From: Heliocidaris erythrogramma
Taxonomy: Eukaryota; Echinodermata; Echinoidea; Camarodonta; Echinometridae
Direction: 5' to 3'
Length of the DNA: 64,000 nucleotides
Assembly: GCA_025617745.1 (NCBI GenBank)
Contig: CM046854.1
Coordinates: 56,322,258 to 56,386,257 of the forward strand
Shown here: positions 1-10,549 of the stretch, piece by piece
Layout: every line of letters begins with the position of its first letter
Position numbering within the stretch: the first letter of the stretch is position 1
Notes under the pieces: generated by a model
What the model was told of the DNA's origin: nothing
What the model saw: only the letters and a program-made list of their open reading frames with translations
The model's database searches: none
Made by a program: the position numbers and the translations under genes

Positions 1-1445
1 CGGCTCATTGGGTTCATACCCATAAGTGCGGTCACCGGAGCGAGCGATTACTTCCGGTCTGACCTGAGGTCACGATTACTAGTACTCTCCTATTGTCGCC
101 CACGGGCGGAACAATAAAGAGTTCACATACTATTAGTAGTCGGTGGGCGAATACTGGGACCTTCTCCCAGTCTGCCCTCGCACCTGGTTATTGAATAGCC
201 CCTGGCCGACGCCGTATGGGGGAACGAGTGCTACCCGGGCTGTTGCTTTGCCAGCTGATGGGTAGATTGGAGCCCATTTTAGGGGCGCTCTACGGAGCAA
301 CAGGTGTGGTCACCTGAGTGCGTGACTACTAGTGCTCTCCTATTGCCGCTCTCTAGTGGTTCAATAGCGAGTTCACATGCCTTTAGTAGTCGGTGGGCAA
401 ATGCCGGGTCATCCCGGTCCGCCCTTGCACTAGGCGCCTTGAGCGCCCGGCCCATGGCTGTTGCATCTTCTTGCTCAGCCGATATGGGTAATTTGTGCGC
501 GTCTCTGGGTTCATACCCTCAGCGCACTTCTCCCATAGAGGGAGGTGAGCGTCCCTCAGCGGAGGGTTCGGTTCGTGTTTCCAAAGCGGCTTCGGGGATC
601 CGAACGAAACCGAATAAACGCTCTAAAAAGCGGGTTTCGGCTTAGGCTCTTGTTGAGCCAGTCAGAAAGAAGCCTAAGAAAGGGGCTAAAAGAGGCAAGG
701 CTTTGCCTGCCTCTTGCCCGTCGGGTTTGGCTAACCCACCGGCCTCTCAAGCTGAGATGTCGGCGTGATGCGGGCTTCGCCCAGACTCAGGGTTGGTCCC
801 TTATACCAGGCACCACATCCCCTGCTTTTGTCCCTTTTGTAGGGTCGGACATTGAGACTAATCAGCCTTTCATGGTTTATTCTTCTTTGTCTGTGACGGG
901 ATCGCATGCGCCTCCTATTCTCGCAGCCTCGGGGCTCCGCCGGGTGAGGAGACTTATGGTGGTCCATGGGAGAATCTGACTGTTTCGGCCTTTGTTCGTG
1001 ATCCTTTGTCACGATCAATTCAGGCGGAACCAGATTTAAAGGCAGCCTCTCAAGCTTCGGTTTCCGAATCACTGGGGCAGGCAGAGCCTCAGTCGCTCTC
1101 CCTTTGTGGGGTAGAAGCGATTGCTTTGTTCTAATTTCTCCCTGACTTTCAGTCAGCCCGCGCGCAGGGTTCGACTTCGCGTTTGGTTCAGGCAGCAGGA
1201 TTCCTCCGAGGGAGGATTTCAAGCTGGAGTATGGCCGCATTGAAGCGACGCTTCTTTTTAAGCGTCATGTTTGGTTTGCAGTGGTCACAGTTTTCCACTG
1301 TAGCTGCCTCGGTCATGTACCGTCGCAGAGTCTTGGTTCTTACGGCCCTTTGGGTTAAGGAGTCGGACATCGCACTGCTTCTCTGGGATGTTCCGTCTCG
1401 GGTCCTTCGCTTTTGGCGGTCAATTTGCTACGGCTTTTCATAGAG
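1..1445 (+). pseudogene. gag-like ORF of DIRS copy A, frameshifted
   Basis: The region matches the gag-like first ORF of copies E and F. Fragments include a Ser-rich N-terminal part, the SVSESLGQAE block near 1,060-1,085 and the DVPSR block near 1,390-1,400. A stretch near 44-200 is repeated in diverged form at 303-445, and a similar duplication occurs in copy D near 40,370-40,560, so the doubling may be old. Several indels scatter the frame. A segment before the VFGLQWSQ block (about 1,260) is also missing compared with copy E. The family role is a structural, nucleic-acid-binding protein; that is inferred from position only. Confidence 0.75.
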
Positions 1446-1476
1446 AAATTGTTGCGCGAAAACGCAGTTTGGTAGG

Positions 1477-3346
1477 TGGCTGTCTTCGTCCCTTTCTTCC
1501 CCGCTTGGGAGGCCATCTCCGGGGACGCTTTTGTTCTCTTTGACGGGCGAGACGGATTCTTCATAGATCTGTCCGCCCCGCTCCCCGGAGGGGCTATAGG
1601 AACTCGGTCACCTCACAAGCCCTCGCTCGTTCTCATGCCTCATCGGAGATCGAATCTCTGTTGAAAAAGTGGGCTATAGAAAGGGTAAGAGACTGGCTGT
1701 CTTTTTCCCTTTCCCCGACTTTTGTTATTCCCAAGCGCTCGGGACAACTTCAGTACATTTTCGGATGGAGACTCTCGCCTCCATTCTCCCGTTGATCAAG
1801 AGGAAGGACTACGCGGTCTTGATAGTTTTTGAAGATGCGTATTTCCACATTCCCATTCATCGCGCTTTGCGCGATCTTCTGGGGTTTTCCTTCCTCTCAG
1901 AGACTTATCGCTTTCGCGCTCTTCCCTTCGGGCTGCGCCCAGCCCCTTGGGTTTTTACTCAGGTTGTAGCCGTGCTGGCAGCCTCTCTGAGGCGACGCGG
2001 CCTTCGGCTATTTTTGCTAACCTGGACGATTGGCTTCTCCTAACGGAGTCACACGATCGTTTGTTAGACGAGACTCGTTTGCTCGTCAGTCTTACTCAAG
2101 ACTTAGGTTTCCTAATAAATTGGGAAAAGTCAGAGTTAGTTCCTACTCGCAGCCCAGCTTTTTCTGGGGCTGTGTTAGACATACGGAATCAGTTGGCTCG
2201 GCCCAGTCGAGACAGGATTCTCATCATTGTCTCTGCGGCTCGCAAGCTCTTGCTGGCCAGAAGGGTCAAGGCCAGACAGTGGCTTCAGTTCCTGGGTTAT
2301 CTAGCCAGTCTAGTCGAGGTTCTGGAGGACTGCCGGCTCCTCATGATACCTTTTCAGAGACATCTCCTCAGGTTTTTCAAGCCGGGGAAAAGATTCTCTG
2401 TTGGTCTGGATTCCAGTACCAATAAGAATCAAGTCTCTTCTCTCTCGTTGGACGAACGAGGAGTTTCTCGCGCGAGGCAAGTCCTTCAGTACCCCTCTTC
2501 CGTCGATCTCGGTTTCGACGGACGCCTCTCGGTTGGGGTGGGGAGGACATTGCTATGGCAGCACGGTCGACGGGGGATTGGTCTCATCTTGGGACTCTTC
2601 CCCATATCAATGTCCTGGTATTTATGGCAGTTCTATTAGTCCTGCTTCATTTCAGAAGTCGACTTCTCAGTCGTTCAGTTCCGATCCTCACGGACAATGT
2701 CACCGTGGCGGCTTATTTCAATCGGCAGGGAGGCACTCGTCCTGCTACCCTGAATGCCCTAGCAGCACAGCTGTGGAGGTGGTGTCGTCGCATGGCGATC
2801 ACACCTGTGGCCTCTTTCATCCCCGGTCAGGAAAACCTCATTGCGGATTTTCTGTCTCGGGGCAGGTGTCTTCCATCAGAATGGATGCTCCATCCAGAGG
2901 TCTTTTGCCGCATTCGCAGTTGCCTGGGTCCACTGGAAGTGGATCTTTTTGCGTCGGTTCTAAACCACCAACTTCCGAAATATTGCTCCCGTGCGCGCGA
3001 TCGGGGAGCTTGGGCTGTCGATGCTTTCTCTCTCAGTTGGGAGAATCTTCGAGGGTTTGCCTTTCCTCCCTTCCAACGGATTCCGCTAGTCTTACAGAAG
3101 ATCAGGGAAGATCGGGCTCGGGTGCTTGTGGTAGCTCCCTTTTGGCCCAGGAGGAGTTGGTTTCCGGAGCTAATGAGCCTTCTGGTGGCTCAACCGTTCC
3201 TTCTTCCGTTAAGAGCGGATCTGGTGTTGCAGCCCCTCTCAGGGATTCTTCACCACAATCCAGAGTCCCTTCATTTGACTGCTTGGCCCCTGTCAGGTAA
3301 TCTGCAAGACAGTCGGGTCTCTCTGATAGAGCCGCGGATTTCTTAA
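1477..3346 (+). pseudogene. RT-RNase H-Dam-like polyprotein of DIRS copy A
   Basis: The RT N-terminal block AYFHIPIH lies near 1,840. The catalytic motif reads LDDWLL near 2,020 in the next frame. Frameshifts follow near 2,000, 2,400 and 2,555. RNase H signatures are STDASRLGWGGH (near 2,520) and ILTDNVTVAAY (near 2,685). Next comes EVDLFASVLNHQLPKY near 2,940, which sits in the segment related to phage Dam methylases in DIRS1 elements. The frame ends at 3,346. In the family this protein copies the element RNA in the nucleus or cytoplasm before circularisation. At least three frame changes make it non-functional. It overlaps the YR frame of the same strand. Confidence 0.85.
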
Positions 3347-3561
3347 TGTCCAGTCGTAGAGTTTCTACTAGGGAAATTTATAATTCCCATCTTTCGGTCT
3401 TTTTCCTCTGGTGTAAAGAGCGAAATCAAACCCGTCTAAGGCTCCTATTGGTTCGATTGCGGATTTTCTAATCTCGCTATTTGACAAAGGGAGATCCATC
3501 TCTACTATCCGAGGCTACCGATCGGCGATCAGGGCCATTCATTCAGGCTTCTCAGATGGTT
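2850..3561 (+). pseudogene. Tyrosine recombinase, N-terminal remnant, DIRS copy A
   Basis: In the frame offset from the RNase H/Dam-like ORF there is a long Ser-rich stretch, followed by SRRVSTREIYNSHLSVFF at about 3,350-3,410. That is the core-binding start of the YR seen intact in copy E. A frameshift after the CKERNQT block and the deletion at 3,561 remove the whole catalytic domain. The overlap of this frame with the upstream ORF is shared by copies C, D and E. Confidence 0.7.
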
Positions 3562-3959
3562 CTGAAGATTAAGATCAGATATTGCTTCTGTTATCATCGC
3601 ATTCGTACTACTTTGGTCCTGTTATAATAAAGTACAATATTATCAATATTTCATTAATCTTTATTTTTGGGAGTCTTTCTTGTTTCGTTTTGAGTGCAGG
3701 CTAAGCAAAAATCTTTTTCTTCTTTCTCTGTTTCAGTTATCAGTACCTCCCCTCTCTGTCTCTTTTTCTTTACAAGTTGATTATTTTGTTACTTTGCTCA
3801 GCCTAGTATCACTTTAAAGAGAGTCTGAAAGTGAAATAAGTCCCAAGATCCCTTTGAATGGGGGGGGGGGGGGGGGGGTGAACCAAATGAAATTGTGACG
3901 GCGAATGAAAATGTGTTAGAATGTGATACATGTTCAGAATGAGAGAGAGAGAAGAATTC
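3562..3959. other. No gene; AT-rich DNA with a 19-G run
   Basis: Sequence between DIRS copy A and the degenerate tandem array. It is AT-rich with no open frame of note. It contains one uninterrupted run of 19 G at 3,860-3,878. Confidence 0.8.
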
Positions 3960-4622
3960 ACTAATCATCTGGTGAGGGTGCGTGTGAAAATAATAGACAA
4001 ATTATTTAGCTCTATTAAAAGCAAAAAGAAAAAGTTGAAATTGGGAAGGTGGTAGATTTCGTAAAGCAAGACTCGACTAGCGCAGAGAATTGTTAATCGT
4101 CAATGAAAGATCTCTTCATTACGAAGCTGGTTTAAGCCATCGCTGTTTAATCTATTGAAAGTAGAGAGGGAATAGAAAAGAGTTGACTTTCAAAACAGAA
4201 GTAAGAAGAACTGGAAAGATGACTTACGAACAACGAAACTATTGATACGCGATAATAATAAGGGGTAAATTCTGTAACCCTTTGAAAAGCCGAAAAGAAA
4301 ATAAGCCTTTTAACCAGAAAGAACAGTACATGTACATGTACCTGTGTAGAGATTATGAAACAAGCGCGCGATTTAGGACAAAGAGAGAGAGAGAGAGAGA
4401 GAAAATCAATAATCGTCTCTTGCTGGAGGTGACTTAATCCTTGTTCTTTGAAAGGGGCGAATTCTCTACCTCTTTATAACATGGCGAAGAAGAAAAGAAA
4501 TTAGCTATTAGACACCAGTAGATTGTATACATTTTTTTTGGAGTAAACTATAGAGCGGAGAGAATCGATGACTTTCAAGCTAAGACGCGCGTTATCTTCA
4601 TCATGTTCATACTGCCATTAGC

Positions 4623-4770
4623 CAGGGGCGGATACAGGATTTTCAGAAAGGGGGGCACACACTGAGGAACCCTCCGTTTGACGAAGTCAAACGGCCATCT
4701 GGGGGGGGGGGGTCTGGGCATACTTTGTCACACAAAACAGGGGGGGCGCACGCCCCTTGCGCCCCCCCTG
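4623..4770. mobile_element. hAT-like MITE (CAGGGGCGG ... GCCCCCCCTG)
   Basis: A GC-rich segment of 148 bp in AT-rich surroundings. It starts CAGGGGCGGATACAGGATTT and ends GCGCCCCCCCTG. CAGGGG ends are typical of non-autonomous hAT elements. No clean 8-bp target duplication is visible, and internal G runs have probably changed in length. Confidence 0.45.
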
Positions 4771-5969
4771 CTTATTCTCTTATTCGTTAAAGCCGAACAG
4801 ACAAAGAGTCAAAATTAAGAAGAACTGTCGAAATTATGATACAGGTGAAAGATTTAGAAGGAGAGAGAGAATTGTCTGGGTGTCAATTTTTACAAAAAGC
4901 AGTTGTCATTATTATTTATTTTTTAAGCTCTAGTTAACTAGAGCGGCGCTAAGAAGCAATTTATCTCTATCCCGCTTTTGAACATGACGATAAAAAGCGG
5001 CCAATTCTATAACTCTTTTTAACAGCCGAAAATAAAAGAAAATTATTTTGTAAAACTAGAATGAAAAGGCCCTCGGTTGCGATAATGAAACAAGTATCTG
5101 ATTTGTTTTAAGCTTGAGTTAACTATAGAGCGGGGAGAAACGATGACTTTCAAGCTAAGATGCAGTTTGTCTTCGTCATGTTCATACCGCCAGTCAACAT
5201 GATAATTAGCGGCAAAATCTCTTATTCGTTTAAAAAGCCGAACAGACAAGAAAGAGTTAGCTTTCAAAATAGCATTAAGAAGAACAGTCGAAATTATGAT
5301 ACAGGTGAAAGATTTAGAAGGAGAGAGAGAATTGTCTGGGTGTCAATTTTTACAAAAAGCAGTTGTCATTATTATTTATTTTTTAAGCTCTGGTTAACTA
5401 GAGCGGCGCTAAGAAGCAGTTTATCTCTATCCCGCTTTGAACATGACGATAAAAAGCGGCCAATTCTATAACTCTTTTTAACAGACGAAAATAAAAGAAA
5501 ATTATTTTGTAAAACTAGAATGAAAAGGCCCTCGGTCGCGATAGTGAAACAAGTATCTGATTTGTTTTAAGCTTGAGTTAACTATAGAGCGGGGAGAAAC
5601 GAACTTTCAAGCTAAGATGCAGTTTGTTTTCGTCATGTTCATACCGCCAGTCAACATGATGATAATTAGCGGCCAAATCTCTTTTTCGTTAAAAAGCCGA
5701 ACAGACAAGAAAGAGTTAGCTTTCAAAATAGAATTAAGAAGAACAGTCAAAATTATGATACAGGTGAAAGATTTAGAAGGAGAGAGAGATTGTTCGGGCG
5801 TTAATTTAAAAAAAATTAAAGCTCTATTAACTATAGAGCGGCGCTAAGAAGCAGTTTATCTTTATCCTGCTGTTGAACATGGGGAATTGATGATAAAAGA
5901 AATGAAGCTTTTTAACCATACAGAAAAGGACCTGTGTGGAGATTATGACACAAGCTCGTGATTGAGAAG

Positions 5970-6128
5970 CAGGGACCGCGGAACCGGGGGCTGGGGGCTG
6001 CAGCCCCCCCCCACTTTTTTCAGTAAACACGTGCAAACGTATGGCAGTGCAAAAATGTGGTTATACACGCAGCCCCCCCCCCTCCCCCACTTAGCCCCTC
6101 CACTTTCCAAGACGTTCCGCGGCCCCTG
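5970..6128. mobile_element. hAT-like MITE (CAGGGACCGCGGAAC)
   Basis: Starts CAGGGACCGCGGAACCG and ends CGTTCCGCGGCCCCTG, which are inverted copies of each other with one or two changes. The interior is a G/C-run stem with a short AT-rich middle. Flanks share AGAAG on both sides, close to but not a full 8-bp duplication. The ORFs crossing it are shadows of the G and C runs. Confidence 0.5.
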
Positions 6129-6540
6129 AGAAGGACAATGAGAGAGAAGAAAAATCAATCGTCTCGCGAAGGCAGGATGTGACTTAATCCTTGTTCTTTG
6201 AAAGGGGCGAATTCTATACCTCTTTGACATGGCGAAAAGAAAAGAAAGACGCATTTATAAACATTTTTTAAAGGTAGAACTAACTAGAGCAGGATACAAT
6301 TTCTTTATTATGATTCTGTTTCATTCCATCGTTGTTTAATCTGGTAATAAGTAAAGAGCGAACCGAAAAGAGAGTTAGCTTTCAAAAGAAAGAAATAAAA
6401 CTGTGGAGATTATGAAACAGGTGCGTGATGTAGAAGGAGAGAGAGAAAATCAATAATCGTGTGTTAATTCTTCAGCTTAAGAAAGCGGCGATTTCTATTG
6501 CTCTTTCACAAGACGAAAAGTAAAAAAGTAAGATTCATAT

Positions 6541-7293
6541 GCAGACATCAACGATCTCTGTCAATATTATTCTTGGTAAAGACTATAGTCTAATCAGTAA
6601 ATTTGCCAAAATTGAATGACTTTGCGACAATCGAATCCAAGCTATAAAAAGAAAGCAAATAACATTGAAAGAAATCAAGTTTACATGATTAATTTAGAAA
6701 AAGATATGACATAAAAACCTCTGAAAGTTTGAACCATAATCTAATACATTTCCCCGCACAAAATGACAGACTTACAAACCTTTTGACTATAGCTAGGTTA
6801 ATCAACCCTTTAAGAAAATCATACCGGCATAGGAAAGGCTCAACGAAAAAAGCATGAAGATGATGCGGGAAGCTTTTTCAGTGCCGTGAAACTACTTGAT
6901 TTGTTACCCTTTAAAGCGTTAGAATTCATGGCTTAAATGAATTAAAATTCATGTTTTCATGAGAAGAGATCCTAAAGAAACATAAGGACTAGTTTTTATT
7001 AGAATTAATAAACGGTTGCTAAGGGCTTTATAAAAATCTATTTGACATTACAAACGGAAAATGCTGCATGACTGCAAAACGGAAGTCAAACTTTGGAAGC
7101 GTTTTTCTCGAAGAAATACTTTGCCACAGCCCTACTTTACTCAAGATTCAAAAGCTATTATCTCCACTAATACTCACTCTCTAGAGTTGAACTATATACC
7201 AAATTAAAGCTTATGAAACGGAGAATAATAATCAATAATAAAATGCAATTTCAAAAAATGCGACTTCTGTCTCATTTTGACGTGACGGGTCAC
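6541..7293. other. No gene seen
   Basis: AT-rich DNA without a convincing frame, repeat or RNA gene. It ends at the start of the DIRS right-end fragments. Confidence 0.7.
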
Positions 7294-7946
7294 ATATGAT
7301 TTATTGCAGTAAATTTGTAAAATCAGCATTGATTTTCTTATTTACTATATAAATCTATATACCTACCTATGACCCTCCCTCCTTCCCCTCACCTTGCAAG
7401 CAACATGTTTCTACTTGGGTGCTCGCAAAAGAGGAAGATGGCCGTTGCGTGTTGACGCGCGTGAGTGGCGAAGGGGAACAATAGGATTACGGGGGGTGCG
7501 CACAATATTGTGGCTCATTTGTGTTAAATTCTCGAAGGGGTCCCGTAGTCAAGACTACTGGCATAATAGGTAGGTATATAGATTTATATAGTAAATAAGA
7601 AAATCAGTGCTGATTTTACAAATTTATTGCAGTAAATTTGTAAAATCAGCACTGATTTTATTTACTATATAAATCTATATACCTACCTATGACCCTCCCT
7701 CCTTCCCCTCACCTTGCAAGCAACATGTTTCTACTTGGGGTTGCTCGCAAAAGAGGAAGATGGCCGTTGCGTGTTGACGCGCGTGAGTGGCGAAGGGGAA
7801 CAATAGGATTACGGGGGGTGCGCACAATATTGTGACTCATTTGTGTTAAGTTCTCGAAGGGGTTGCATAGTCAAGACTACTAGCATAATAGGTAGGTATA
7901 TAGATTTATATAGTAAATAAGGAAATCAGTGCTGATTTTACAAATA
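7294..7946 (+). mobile_element. Two tandem DIRS right ends (copy B)
   Basis: Two modules lie head to tail, about 7,294-7,624 and 7,625-7,946. Each has the inner part of an internal complementary region (GATTTATTGCAGTAAATTTG), then the right inverted terminal repeat with GCGCACAATATTGTG, ending in GATTTTACAAAT. The first module's end ACAA-AT meets TTATTGCAG of the second, which is exactly how a DIRS inserted into the AT of another copy's complementary region would look. No coding part is attached, so the left halves were lost. It is non-coding. Confidence 0.8.
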
Positions 7947-8841
7947 TTTACCTCTTTGAACACTTATAAACAAAATAATATGAAAACTTTTATTCAGATA
8001 TGTCTGATTCTACTTTTAGAACCACAGACAAAACTAACAATTTTCCTCTTTGCGTCTTTCTTGTGTCTTTATGCGCCATTGTTTCATGAAGCTACTATAT
8101 CATACTATATTTGCACACAAATTTCAATGAATTTATTTATGGATTAAGTACTACGTACAATGTAGGTGCGATTGTACCAGTTCCATGACATATTTAAATT
8201 TTTTATGAGTGATATTGATTGCATTCACTCAACACACCTGGCTGGCCTTATTCACATGTTGATGAAGTGAGTGACTTACCAGAACTTGATTGCAAAAACA
8301 ACCCAAACCCAGAGATTATTATTATTACATACATGTACATGGATTATTGTTGAATTTAATTGAATTGAATTCATGTTTTACAGATAAATCCAGAGCAGCA
8401 GCAGCAGGAGCATTAAAAACGGAAGGAGCAGGAAAAGTAAAAACAGAAGGAGCAGCAGTAGTAACAGAAAAAGCAGAATCACAGTACGTTATTTATCTGT
8501 TCAGTAATGTCGAATGGTTCATGAAAACGAGAAGCTATATTGTCTACCCATAAGCACTGAAATGTTCTAAACGAGACCCAAGAAGAATTTGCATCTTTCA
8601 AATGTACATGTATATCCCAGGGGGGCCACTCAACTATATTTCTGTACACAAGCGCGACGTGTGAACGTGTGAAAAGGGTCATTTTTACCGACTAAGGCGC
8701 GTGACGCTTGACGCGTTTAGATTGTCAAAAACAAAAAAAAATGGAAAAAACGGTATGTTTGTGGAGTTTTAATATGCGTTTAGGGTATCTCAAGTACACA
8801 GCGGTTCTGAAACGGGTATATTCTGTCTTTTCAGCAGGTTT
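7947..8841. other. No gene seen; short ORFs only
   Basis: Contains 60-90 codon frames (for example 8,290-8,553, with an Ala/Glu/Lys/Thr-rich microsatellite-like stretch) with no recognisable domain. The stretch 8,700-8,841 just before DIRS copy C is unassigned. Confidence 0.55.
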
Positions 8842-9379
8842 GCTGCAGGTAAGTTGCCTGGTGCTGTTACCCCACAGAAATTGCCAACCTCGGGGCGGGT
8901 GGCATCAGTCAATATGAAAACGCCAACCTCGGAGCCTGTGGCATCAGACTCTAGAGGTTTACAGTCGTCCTCAAAATTATTCATACCCCTTGCAAAATTG
9001 GAGATTTTTGCGTTTTTTGCACAAATGAAAGGGGAACTGAGATTTACTTGCACATCACTTAAATACATTTAGTGATCATCTACAAATGAATGCTGTTTCT
9101 GGTTTCACCTCATTTGCATAACAATAGAAATAGTGATTATCCAAATTTGGTGATGTTCAAAATTATTCATACCCTTGGTGATTCATTGACTTTGCTGATC
9201 ATTATGAATCAAATCCTTTGGCCCAAATTCACAAAGGTGGTTTCAGTCAAAGCCATGGTTTCAACAGTGGTTTGAAACCATGGTTTGACCCACGGATTTT
9301 ACGTCATCATTTTGAGTCAACTGTTTGGGGTGGTCTGAAACCGTGGATTCAGGTGAAACCACGGTTTTAACCAATCAGA

Positions 9380-10281
9380 GTGCAGCATTTAGGCTGCAGA
9401 CATCATCAACCGGCCGGCTGATCATGATCGATCGTGAACGCTGCGGAAAGAAATTTTCTCACAACAAAAATTGAGGAGCTAGCATACTTTCCCGAGCCCA
9501 AGCTGGAAGGAAATCGTAAGTAATTTACCGATTCCAAGTGATATCTAATTTAGAAATTTCTTTTCTTCTTATCTGTACGTATCGTGTTGCGCAGAAAAGT
9601 AAAAAATACTTCATAAAAGCATGCTGTTTGGAGCCTAGCGCCAGTGTGCAGCTGGTGGAGAAAAAAAAATCGCACTCTGGTTAATTCTTTAGTCCCGGGC
9701 GTGTATTTTGGTGTCCCTGATCACAACAAACAAAGACGAGTCTGAGACATAGCGGTCTGAGACTGAAGAAAGTCGAGGTCAGCCTCATCAGGTAACCTGG
9801 CATTCTTGTAAATAGGCCTCGACTACTTAGTAGTATCCAGCATGTATTATTTTGTATGGATTTTCAGCAAAATTTCACCATTAGTCGATGAACAAGACAT
9901 TACACTTTACTTGGTTGCTAAAAAAAATCAACGGTGACAACGCCCACGCACGTAGGCCTAGACCTAGTCTATTTATTCCAATTCCAGAGTCCGACTCAAG
10001 GCTAGTTGAGTTCGGCTAATCTATGATTATGAATGAATGATTCAAAAAATTAGGTGGTCAGCAACATGTCAATGTCCAGACTCTGCTCGAGATCCTGGTT
10101 TAAAAGCAAGATCTATTCAATCTTTCACCCAAATTGATTTTGAGTAAAATGAGACCAAGGGAACTGTAAATTAATCTTTGATCCCCCCGGACCCTGTGTG
10201 CTATGTTTGCGTTTTGCTTTGCCTTCGGCTGAAATTGTAATTGTATGTAAAGTCTAATGTCATAAACTAAAGCTAGAATCT
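9380..10281. other. No gene seen, possible leader of the Harbinger-like element
   Basis: Unique-looking DNA just inside the left TIR. A possible splice donor, GGAAATCGTAAGT, lies near 9,504. No frame or domain is recognised. Confidence 0.4.
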
Positions 10282-10549
10282 AATTCAATTCAATTCAAAT
10301 TTATTTCCACTTTTAAAAACACATTACAAACATCATTGTCAATTCATTGTGATAAATAATTGTGGCGGGATCATGAAAAGCTCAAGAAGGCTTGTTAGAA
10401 ATGATCCCTTAAGAAAAAATACATATTTAACAAATCACAATTAACAGAGTCATACAATATAATAATATACATGTAACATAAATATAACAGAATAATATGG
10501 ATAGAAAAGCAGGGAGAGAAGAGAAGGAAACATTGCAATAATCTTATCG

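Larger units (their letters stand above)
1..3561 (+). mobile_element. DIRS1-like retrotransposon copy A, both ends missing
   Basis: DIRS elements are retrotransposons that integrate with a tyrosine recombinase (YR) instead of a DDE integrase. This copy runs from inside gag, through reverse transcriptase (RT), RNase H and a Dam-like region, to the first part of YR. It matches copies D, E and F in order and wording. The left end lies outside the window. The right side stops at 3,561, where copies D and E continue into GGGATTTCC but this copy switches to unrelated AT-rich DNA. No internal complementary region or right terminal repeat follows, so the 3' third is deleted. Every reading frame is broken, so the copy is dead. 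Confidence 0.9.
3960..6540. repeat. Degenerate tandem array with ~446-bp units
   Basis: Three clear units follow one another: about 4,790-5,235, 5,236-5,690 and 5,691-5,960 (partial). Shared landmarks are GCCGAACAGACAA, GAAATTATGATACAGGTG, AGAAGGAGAGAGAGA, TAGAGCGGCGCTAAGAAGC and GCGGGGAGAAACGA. Weaker echoes (AAGGGGCGAATTCTATACC, GAAGGAGAGAGAGAAAATC) extend to both sides, so the array is older and larger than its core. Short ORFs inside repeat with the unit and are not likely genes. Two GC-rich MITEs have inserted into it. Confidence 0.75.

Noticed and set aside
731..1240. 169-codon minus-strand ORF
   Set aside because: Antisense shadow of gag; similar shadows appear opposite gag in the other DIRS copies.
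7929..8147. 72-codon ORF with a hydrophobic stretch
   Set aside because: Starts in the last bases of a DIRS terminal repeat and has no recognisable family.
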